A stretch of DNA of 64,000 bases from NCBI GenBank assembly GCA_038373865.1, contig JAXGGA010004743.1:20936-84935 (forward strand). Reading direction: 5' to 3'. The notes under the pieces were generated by a model. That model was not told the DNA's origin, searched no databases, and saw only the letters and a list, made by a program, of their open reading frames with translations. Positions within the stretch are counted from its first letter, which is position 1. Each line of letters starts with the position of its first letter. This stretch comes from Uloborus plumipes. Its lineage: Eukaryota; Arthropoda; Arachnida; Araneae; Uloboridae. Of this stretch, positions 59,701-64,000 are shown piece after piece. Made by a program: the position numbers and the translations under genes.

Positions 59701-62700
59701 GAATGCTTTGCTCGGCTTTCGGGGAAAGATATTTCTTCTTATTTGCACAGTAGTGCACTATACAAATCATATTGAGCAATAATACAACTGCATTTTTTTA
59801 AATAAATACAATTTTTTTAACCACCATTTTTTAATTTTTGCACTCACCACATGGCAAATGGATATTTTTCGAATTAAAAAACCTAAACATTAAATCATTT
59901 GGAGTTCTTGTTCATGAAGCTCTTGAAAGAGAAAGAACTAGTTAACTTTCTGACTTTTGATATATGCAAATCAAGTTTCTAATAGTAGGGGCTTTTACAG
60001 TTCTAAACAACTTAACCTCCATAATAAAAAAATATTAATTAGAATACAAGCATGTTTAGAATTTCAACTATCAACAAACGCAACAAAATTGGTAGATAAA
60101 TTTCAGTCTCAGCCATCCAATTGAAAATTTTGATTTCATACCATTTTCCTGAATTTTTAGTTGTATAATGTTTGTAATTTTTGGTATGATTACTTTTTTT
60201 GTTATCTCATTATTTTTGGTATTTATGCAATTCCCATCTATTGGTAGTTTTGTCTTTGCACTGGCCTAGTTGCTTTTGCACTGTTTGCAGTTTTTCCAAG
60301 AGTACTTTTTGAATCTCATAATTGATTTTGTATTGTCATAAGAAAAACTGCTTAGGTTTAGAAGCTCAAAACATTTTCTTCACTGGAACAGTTTTACCTT
60401 TCTAATTAACTCTCTGGATCATGTGTATGCAATATTTTGCAGTTTTGTGTTTTAATTAAGTTATTAGTTTTTTCCTCCAAGTCATTTAGTGAAAAGATTC
60501 AGTATTAATCATCATATCAATTACGTGTACAAATTTTTCTTACATTTATTAACATCAGCAAAGTACTGGTGCAAGATGCCAACCCCATCATTTAAAAAAA
60601 TTTCCTGGAAGCAAAGGATATGTACTCAATGCAAATTATGTGAGAAAATATTTAAAAAAAAAACAATTTATCAAACTTGGGGGGTAGGGGGCAATGACTA
60701 CCCTTCATGACCCCTCCAAATGATGGGCTTGCTGCAACCCTTCAATAGAGCTCCTATTGTGTGTCCCTTCGCTGAAAAAGGTTGTGCACCCCTTATATAG
60801 CAATGCTTTTTAACTTTTCTTTAAAAAAATAATTCTTCATAAATAAATGCTAAAGATATTATATAAGTAATTTTACTGGTAGAAATTTTGCTGCCATTCA
60901 AGTTTAAAGACCAGGATCCAGGCCCTAAGCAAACCATGAAGTAGTTGGGTCTAGTACCTACTTAATTGTAAATTTTATATCATATCAGGTTTATGTATTG
61001 CAGTGTACGTATTGCTGAAGAAGTAACAGTAAACTTTCAAAACTTTTTATTCTTCTTTCTTAGTAATTTATTATACTTCTTTAAAATGTTATCATCCTTA
61101 ATAATTATTAAGTATATTTTCTTCAAAGCCATCATTAAAAAATCGCTCCACTGTGTTTACTCTTGGAAATAGAGGTACAGTTTTGACAACTGATTTAGAA
61201 AGTCAAATCATTGTTCCACATTCAGCACAGAAGAATGAAACAAAGGTATTCATAAGTCTTGGTCAACATTTGTAACACAATGCATTAATATTTTGCTGTT
61301 ATTAGTTTATTTATTTTTAAATTTTCGCTTGTAAAGTAATGGAATTAAACATCAATTCAGAAAAAAATTTCTCACCAGTTATTTTTTTAAGGTGCTTTGC
61401 TTCGCTTCAGAAAATAAATTCTTGTAGTGCAATTTAGCATTGAGAGTATTTAGACCATGTTAAAATTTTATACAAAATGTGACTGTCAATAGATTTGCTG
61501 GTTAATCATATTTTATTCTTTGAAATAAAATAGCTTCAAATTAATACAACTTACCTCATTTTTGAGAATGAAATAAGTACTTTAAATTGTTAGTTTGTTC
61601 TTACAATTGTATTCTCAAAATGTTTTTAAATTTGTTATGCATAAAGTGAAAAATGTATAGTAACTTAACCTTCAACAATAGGACAGCTTTTGCTTCAATT
61701 GGTTCTAAAATGAAGTCGGGAACTACAGAAAGGATTCTTTTTCCTTTCTTTTTCGATAGATTTTTAGAATTTTTAAAATTAAGTATGGAAAGTGCATATA
61801 CACAAATAGGCAAAATTATTATACCTACTTATTTTCCTTCAAAATTGAGAGTTGTTTCAATAATACAAATTATAATCATTTTTATTATTATTACTATTTA
61901 TTCATTTTAAAGCATATTGCCTTTCTTGTCTGAAACTAACTGGTTATCTTAGAAAGTGTTTGTCAAAATAAATTTGAAAATTTAACAATTTTTTTTTAAT
62001 CGAGGAAATTATGTAACAGTACAATCATAAGTCCAACTCATTTTTGTCTTTTCCCAACTTTTCTATAACTCAAGATCGACTATTTCAAAATGAAATATTT
62101 TGTAATGTTATTTCCACCATAAAAAGCTAATGAACAGTGCATTGATTTTTAGAAAACACTTGCTAATTTAGTAATTTATAGCAAATAAATTGAATTGTAA
62201 TTTCAGTAAGTCCTTTTGTGTGGAATAGGCTGCCTTACCAAGAAACCTTGAAATTTGCATTTCGGTAATTTTACATCTGAATTCCTGTAGATCAAGGCTA
62301 AAATATTTAAATTTAATGCAGAAAATGTTTTAAATACTGTGGGCCTCGCTTAATCGGGTGACGAATAAACCAATAAAACATCCCAGAACCGAATATTTCC
62401 CAATGCTATAGATGCAATGTTAAAGATCCCAGCTTAAACAAATATCCCACTTATTTTAATAATACTTCTTGGAACTGACAGTATTCGTTTAAGTGTGGCC
62501 GACAGTATTTAGTTCCCATTAGTAGTTCGTTTGAAGTTTTCCAAACTACTTTTTTGAAGCATAGCGTCCAATTATTACAGAGAATATCAGTGCACCCTTA
62601 GAAAGATTAAACAATCCCTAATAAAGCAATGCAAAAACCATAGTTCTTATTAGTAAAAATCATTTTACATTTCAATCAATTCTAAATGGTACATATATCT

Positions 62701-62910
62701 TTTAAGAGAGTACTATATGGAATTATTTTAATTTGGTATTGTTTTCTATTCTAGTTTACCTTTGAAAGCCTTTTCAGAAGTCAGCAATATGCATTGGTGG
62801 ACAATGCTTGCAGAGAGTATTTATTTATTACAGAATTCTTCATGGTATCTGGCACCAGTGCTTTTGATCTTTTCAATGCTGTCATGGGAAAGACCTTGGC
62901 TATGTTTTTA
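35718..62910 (+). CDS. VPS52: VPS52, GARP/EARP complex subunit (5' part, 12 coding exons, 3' end outside window)
   Basis: Vps52 is a subunit of the GARP complex (with Vps51, Vps53, Vps54) and of EARP, tethers that capture endosome-derived vesicles at the trans-Golgi network and recycling endosomes. Coding joins: 35718-35762, 35948-36035, 39729-39781, 42818-42893, 42976-43043, 48258-48371, 50559-50620, 54030-54180, 57025-57258, 57346-57403, 61112-61245, 62755-62910. These total 1239 nt, an uninterrupted 413 codons. Conserved Vps52 blocks follow in order: DLRQYSRQIEKELKEVE, YIQESQNIASLHNQITACD, FQSDLGSISKEI, MNIRLKNRQ, KIYSFRKPMTNYQVPQ, FFYQFL, DDLMGAEDTAK, ESLFRSQQYALVDNACREY. The N-terminal half is the heptad-rich coiled-coil part, followed by the start of the Vps52/Sac2 core. 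The start codon ATGG follows a splice acceptor at 35698-35699, so an untranslated first exon lies upstream and was not found. The family length is about 720 residues, so about 310 remain beyond the right edge. Two introns are U12-type. Confidence 0.95.
35948..36035 (+). CDS. VPS52: VPS52 coding exon 2
   Basis: Acceptor TTTTTAG, donor GTATGA, ends in phase 1. It encodes an acidic stretch ending FEEVD, which joins exon 3 to give EEVDVHIQENLEDD, matching the EVDVHIQ-NLEDE segment of animal Vps52. Confidence 0.85.
36930..37200 (-). mobile_element. tRNA-derived SINE (family C), minus strand, VPS52 intron 2
   Basis: The reverse complement gives an A-box-like GTGGCTTAGTGG and a B-box-like GGTTTGATTTC about 40 bp apart, as in tRNA-derived SINEs, followed by a GC-richer body unlike the intron around it. 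Confidence 0.7.
37628..39321. mobile_element. 1.7-kb DNA transposon, GGGCCATTTCACAG ends, AAAC duplication, VPS52 intron 2
   Basis: Ends GGGCCATTTCACAGTATTT and, inverted, GGACCATTTCACAGTATTTT, flanked by AAAC (37624-37627 and 39322-39325). A 15-mer GTTGCGGACTCTACA or close variant occurs about eight times (37651, 37821, 38035, 38768, 38784, 38952, 39128, 39292), in both orientations. A broken ORF lies inside on the minus strand. Confidence 0.88.
38176..38640 (-). pseudogene. Broken C-terminal ORF of the transposon (putative transposase tail)
   Basis: The frame 38343-38640 (-) reads GIPQTRKMYHFRIHVQK and later LQKGEWIAVPFNDQWSAGKI, and ends FVFQPVGSNKF. After a frameshift at about 38345 another frame continues ETIPATGYFMKLPGDPAPID to about 38176. 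The pattern G-(W)-V-(F/Y)-WY-G-I ... V-FM-P-G-N-F is reminiscent of a small beta-barrel tail found on many uncharacterised transposon proteins. This is recalled resemblance, not a tested match. It shows the element derives from a coding transposon. Confidence 0.45.
39729..39781 (+). CDS. VPS52: VPS52 coding exon 3
   Basis: Acceptor TTTTGCAG, donor GTATGT, ends in phase 0. It encodes VHIQENLEDDFIKEALKS. Intron 2 before it is about 3.7 kb and holds a tRNA-SINE and a 1.7-kb GGGCC-ended transposon. Confidence 0.93.
39928..40834. mobile_element. hAT MITE, VPS52 intron 3
   Basis: Ends CAGGGTTGGCTTTTTCCC and, inverted, CAGGGTTGGCAAGG, with a perfect 8-bp duplication CTTGAAAC (39920-39927 and 40835-40842). 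GGTAAATACC-type units repeat near both ends. Confidence 0.92.
41443..41642. mobile_element. 200-bp hAT MITE, VPS52 intron 3
   Basis: Ends CAGGGCCCGATTAAG and, inverted, CAGGGTCTGATTACTGAAT, with a perfect 8-bp duplication TTGGTCCT (41435-41442 and 41643-41650). Confidence 0.88.
42139..42157 (+). repeat. (CT)n microsatellite
   Basis: A short run of CT dinucleotides in VPS52 intron 3. Confidence 0.8.
42818..42893 (+). CDS. VPS52: VPS52 coding exon 4 (ends at U12-type donor)
   Basis: The acceptor is TTTTTTTACTTGAG. It encodes GMDLRQYSRQIEKELKEVE followed by NASIQD, and ends in phase 1 with a single T before GTATCCTTTC. That donor is a U12-type 5' splice site rather than a U2-type one. Confidence 0.93.
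42894..42975 (+). other. VPS52 intron 4: 82-nt U12-type intron with GT-AT ends
   Basis: The donor GTATCCTTTC fits the U12 5' splice-site consensus (A/G)TATCCTTT. A branch site CCTTAAT lies at 42960-42966. Conserved frame DYIQES on either side fixes the intron end at T42975, giving an AT terminus 10 nt after the branch A at 42965. AC at 42972-42973 would shift the frame, the AG at 42983-42984 gives an immediate stop, and the AG at 42987-42988 shifts the frame. Confidence 0.8.
42976..43043 (+). CDS. VPS52: VPS52 coding exon 5
   Basis: It encodes, with the T of exon 4, YIQESQNIASLHNQITACD and then EILE, one of the most conserved Vps52 segments, ending in phase 0 at GTAAAA. The 5' boundary is fixed by the conserved DYIQES frame and implies a preceding intron that ends in AT, not AG or AC. 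Confidence 0.93.
44482..45138 (+). CDS. Penelope-like element GIY-YIG endonuclease fragment
   Basis: An intact 218-codon frame. Residues 45-92 (FVVLPFYSKISPRISRILSK, VIYRPINKLTFSKLKDP) match the linker after the reverse transcriptase of Penelope-like elements. Residues 100-190 form the GIY-YIG nuclease domain: IYHIKCEC (first motif with the metal-binding Cys pair), GYVGQTRRALKFRLKEH (YIG block with the conserved Arg), SSIAKHCWEMGH, and the Glu of GELDFLEA. In a full element this domain nicks the target for reverse transcription. The first 10 or so residues come from the inverted terminal piece and are not native. The reverse transcriptase is absent, so this is a 3' remnant, although without stops. 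Confidence 0.9.
   Translation: MSKNPKKRRLNVLRSVAVDRGYSYQIIDNAYNKLSNRSASHKKPSVPSTNFVVLPFYSKISPRISRILSKFDFHVIYRPINKLTFSKLKDPVQPFDQWDIYHIKCECQIGYVGQTRRALKFRLKEHENYVKKKELSKSSIAKHCWEMGHRFVFSEAKIICRPSTVGELDFLEAFHVHKNLSNICNESFAVPHISPILLHTFKFSDNATPNQGSAHADT
45211..45240 (+). other. Hammerhead-ribozyme-like core in the Penelope terminal region
   Basis: CTGAAGA at 45211-45217 and GAAAC at 45236-45240 enclose AAGC-TTTAG-GCTT, which can pair as a 4-bp stem. Hammerhead ribozymes with CUGANGA and GAAA boxes are known in Penelope-like terminal repeats. Here the AGG/TT bases next to the boxes leave the stem imperfect, and stems I and III were not convincingly found. Confidence 0.3.
47040..47299. repeat. hAT-type MITE, imperfect
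   Basis: CAGGGCCCGCGCTAAGG at the left and CTTAGCGCGGTTCCTG at the right are inverted ends. The target duplication is not clear. It lies inside 43645-47525. Confidence 0.6.
48258..48371 (+). CDS. VPS52: VPS52 coding exon 6
   Basis: Acceptor ATTTCAG, consensus donor GTAAGT, 38 codons in phase 0. It encodes RMEDMLRLFQSDLGSISKEI through MNIRLKNRQ, a coiled-coil segment strongly conserved in Vps52. Confidence 0.96.
49207..49678. repeat. piggyBac-like MITE candidate, VPS52 intron 6
   Basis: CTAACCCTTTCGG at the left and CTGAAAGGGTTAA at the right form inverted CCCTTT ends, next to TTAA on the right and CTAA on the left. Internal similarity is weak. Confidence 0.45.
50559..50620 (+). CDS. VPS52: VPS52 coding exon 7
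   Basis: Acceptor TTTTATAG, donor GTGAGT, ends in phase 2. It encodes AIRGELSQFVDDMIVQESLI, aligning with the A(V/I)RG-L-(E/Q)-VD-V-P segment after the LRNRQ block of other Vps52 proteins. The following intron 7 hosts the 2.96-kb palindrome. Confidence 0.92.
50754..53714. mobile_element. 2.96-kb near-perfect palindromic DNA transposon, VPS52 intron 7
   Basis: Ends GAG(T/C)GATTCCATACCAAATC in inverted orientation, flanked by AACT (50750-50753 and 53715-53718). The two arms are almost identical over about 1.4 kb: the frames at 51098-51331 (-) and 53146-53379 (+) give the same 77-residue peptide, and those at 51382-51582 (+) and 52895-53095 (-) differ at one residue. The symmetry centre is near 52238. 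The mirrored frames are not host genes. Confidence 0.93.
54030..54180 (+). CDS. VPS52: VPS52 coding exon 8
   Basis: Acceptor AATTCTTAG, donor GTATTT. The first base completes a CAG codon started in exon 7. It encodes HILETAVTEKEFLEDLQILD and ends VKDVLEKLKIK in phase 0, matching the VTE-FLE-LQ-LD and DV-VL-LK-K pattern of Vps52. Confidence 0.95.
54628..55079. mobile_element. hAT MITE, VPS52 intron 8
   Basis: Ends CAGGGGTGCCCATCCCC and, inverted, CAGGGGTGCCCACAGGGG, with a perfect 8-bp duplication GTAGTTAG (54620-54627 and 55080-55087). The interior is T-rich on the left and A-rich on the right. Confidence 0.9.
55229..55675 (+). pseudogene. LINE reverse-transcriptase ORF, C-terminal tail (5'-truncated)
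   Basis: One open frame reads LLYGSNTWKLT, FQTKNLKRILNIYWPNKISN, KKQRWTWIGHVLRM, TRTALTWTPDGKRKRGRPN, TWRQM and ends WKATLTASCATRR before TAA. This is the C-terminal region after the reverse transcriptase of endonuclease-type non-LTR retrotransposons (the LLYG-E-W, R-WIGH-LR and GKR-RGRP-TW motifs). The catalytic domains are missing. It lies in VPS52 intron 8 and has no host role. Confidence 0.85.
56170..56353. mobile_element. 184-bp hAT MITE, VPS52 intron 8
   Basis: Ends CAGGCCTGTCATTTAGGG and, inverted, CAGGGACGTCATTTC, flanked by TACATAAT and TGCATAAT, an 8-bp duplication with one change. It carries two long C tracts. Confidence 0.8.
57025..57258 (+). CDS. VPS52: VPS52 coding exon 9
   Basis: Acceptor TTATTTAG, donor GTGATT, 78 codons in phase 0. 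It contains KIYSFRKPMTNYQVPQNALL, KFFYQFL and EVREEYLDTMSKIL, the best conserved core of the family and the strongest single piece of evidence for the gene. Confidence 0.97.
57346..57403 (+). CDS. VPS52: VPS52 coding exon 10 (ends at U12-type AT donor)
   Basis: It lies after an 87-nt U2-type intron. It encodes FEEVADRDDLMGAEDTAKR and one more base, ending in phase 1 directly before ATATCCTTTC, the textbook U12 AT-type donor. There is no GT near the required boundary. Confidence 0.95.
57718..57990 (+). mobile_element. tRNA-derived SINE (family A), VPS52 intron 10
   Basis: The tRNA-like head has an A-box-like TGGTAGCCTGAGCAGTAAGG and a B box GGTTCAATCCC, then the family A body (GGTGCTGGACCAGGGACTGC). 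It is the most complete copy of the family in the window. Confidence 0.8.
59186..60800. mobile_element. hAT-type element, 1.6 kb, VPS52 intron 10
   Basis: TAGGGGTGCACAACCTGCGG at the left and AAAAAGGTTGTGCACCCC at the right are inverted ends of a common hAT type. The 8-bp duplication is eroded. The interior is AT-rich with no transposase recognised. Confidence 0.65.
61112..61245 (+). CDS. VPS52: VPS52 coding exon 11
   Basis: With the G of exon 10 it encodes GIFSSKPSLKNRSTVFTLGN and then RGTV, ending in phase 0 at GTATTC. The conserved K-(K/R)-G-x-F-S-KPSL and (N/S)T(I/V)FTLG-RG motifs place the 5' boundary at G61112, so the preceding intron ends in AA. No AC or AG acceptor keeps the frame. 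Confidence 0.9.
62755..62910 (+). CDS. VPS52: VPS52 coding exon 12 (last in window)
   Basis: Acceptor TTCTATTCTAG, donor GTAAGA, 52 codons in phase 0. It contains FESLFRSQQYALVDNACREY and FNAVMGKTLAM, matching FE-LFRSQHYALLDN-CREY of the family. The following exon would begin with the KHLDSYL-like segment and is not in the window. Confidence 0.95.
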
Positions 62911-62980
62911 GTAAGATATTTAATTTTCAGTACTATCTTAGTTTCGTTATACAAAAAATAACTTATATTTGTAATGGTAT

Positions 62981-63368
62981 GTACAGAGTGGTCCAGATGT
63001 ATGCTTAACCATCCCTTTATTTTCAACACTATGTAAAGTTGAATGTAATAGAAAATTACTTGGAAACCTGGAAATCTTAACAGCTCTGAACATAAGTAGA
63101 ACATCGTCCATGCCGTAAGATAGCTTAATTCTCTCTATGTTCTTGCAGATTTTTTGCGGAACATCTGTAATTGGGAGATGTTTTGTGGCAAAAGATCCCC
63201 GAAAACATGGCTCAGAGTTTAGCTGTGTTATGACATGGATGGTGGTCTGTCTACCAATGGTAAAGACTCTTAAGACTTCCGGAATATTGTATATAACAAA
63301 TATGCAACCATAACTATCATAATGTTTAAAATAAAGTAGGGGTACTCCCCTTCCAGTACACTCTGTAC
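62981..63368. repeat. 388-bp MITE, GTACAGAGTG ends, VPS52 intron 12
   Basis: GTACAGAGTG (62981-62990) and its inverse CACTCTGTAC (63359-63368) bound a segment that contains an exon-like open stretch with splice-like borders (63150-63258). That stretch does not match Vps52. Confidence 0.6.
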
Positions 63369-64000
63369 AAACTTGTATGAAATATACCTATACGGAATGA
63401 GGGGAGGGTGGAGTTTAACTTATGATTTTTATAATTTTTTTGTATTCAAATACAATAACATGAATGCTTATCTTATTTGAGACACTTTTGTAATTGCAAC
63501 TATGTATTAAGCATAAATAAAAAGTGGGAAAATTTAATTCAGCTAAGGATAACATGTTGCTTCCTATGTAAACAAAAGCATTAAAATTGAAAAGTAAACA
63601 TTTAATGTCTAAGTGCTTAAAAAGAAATGCATTTCATGATTTTTCGTGAAGATGAGAAATCCCTAGAAAAAGCCAATCAGGGATGTCTTAACTTTTATGA
63701 CTGTCCATTAAATAATTAGTACTATGCTCGTAAACACCATATTACCCCACATTAGCTGGAATTTTCTAGCATGCAGGATAATTCAAGGTTTATTTTCCAA
63801 AAAACATACGGTATCTATTACTCACAAAGTGAACAAATTTTATTGTTTTGCATATTTTAACCCATTTTAGATGTTCTGACATTTTAGAAAAAATGCTTTA
63901 ATTACACTACAAAACACCAAAATAGTACCCGGCTGAAAAAGTTTTTCCAGAGTATTTTATCCCGTTAAACACAAAAATAACTTTAAAAAGTTGAGATTAA
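63369..64000. other. VPS52 intron 12 continued, no recognised feature
   Basis: AT-rich intronic sequence up to the window edge. The next VPS52 exon was not found. Confidence 0.5.

Larger units (their letters stand above)
57404..61111 (+). other. VPS52 intron 10: 3.7-kb U12-type intron with AT-AA ends
   Basis: The donor ATATCCTTTC is a perfect U12 AT-type site. The branch site is TCCTTAAT at 61095-61102. The conserved KRG-F-S-KPSL frame places the end at A61111, giving an AA terminus 10 nt after branch A61101. AG at 61111-61112 and at 61127-61128 both break the frame, and no AC occurs between the branch and the exon. It contains a tRNA-SINE (about 57.72 kb) and a 1.6-kb hAT-type element. Confidence 0.8.

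Noticed and set aside
63150..63258. Candidate VPS52 exon 13 with good-looking splice borders
   Set aside because: The translation has nothing in common with the KHLDSYL-like segment expected next in Vps52, and it lies inside a short element with inverted ends.

Overview
This is a eukaryotic, AT-rich, intron- and transposon-dominated stretch of nuclear DNA. The gene content and the mix of DNA transposons, a Penelope-like element, tRNA-derived SINEs and a Helitron suggest an arthropod; a chelicerate is plausible but is not proven by the sequence. Nothing bacterial or viral was recognised.

The only recognisable host gene is VPS52, the Vps52 subunit of the GARP/EARP endosome-to-Golgi tethering complexes. 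It is on the + strand from about 35.7 kb to beyond the right edge. Twelve coding exons (35718-62910) join in frame to 413 codons, roughly the first 57 percent of the protein. Ten introns look U2-type. Two carry near-perfect U12-type donors (GTATCCTTTC and ATATCCTTTC) and CCTTAAT branch sites. To keep the conserved reading frame they must end in AT and AA, in both cases exactly 10 nt after the branch adenosine. This is the most interesting host-gene feature in the window.

The left 35 kb is a nest of transposons. 1-9.1 kb: mariner-type foldback fragment, two copies of an unclassified repeat, one of them split by a 3.7-kb element with ATAT target duplication, and several small palindromic elements. 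9.3-13.5 kb: AACCCGACTAC repeats, a 570-bp palindrome and a 2.5-kb Helitron with nested MITE, SINE and foldback. 15.3-19.8 kb: a SINE and a Tc1-like element split by a GGGC-ended element (target TGCA). 20.8-34.5 kb: a 13.7-kb insertion that splits a second Tc1-like transposase relic in frame; inside it lies a 12.15-kb TTAA-flanked element, which holds a pogo-like MITE, a 2.4-kb foldback, a GGGTGAG-ended element, a hAT element with transposase remains and a third Tc1-like relic.

The VPS52 introns carry more: a tRNA-SINE, a GGGCC-ended element (target AAAC) with eight dispersed 15-mers and a broken transposon ORF, several hAT-type elements with 8-bp duplications, a Penelope-like GIY-YIG fragment inside a hAT inside another hAT, a LINE tail, and a 2.96-kb near-perfect palindrome in intron 7.

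Five elements (638-4334, 16565-18686, 23705-26081, 37628-39321, 50754-53714) share GRGNNATTCCA-like ends and 4-bp target duplications and look like one superfamily, Sola-like by inference. All element boundaries come from terminal inverted repeats and target duplications read directly in the sequence; no database search was possible.
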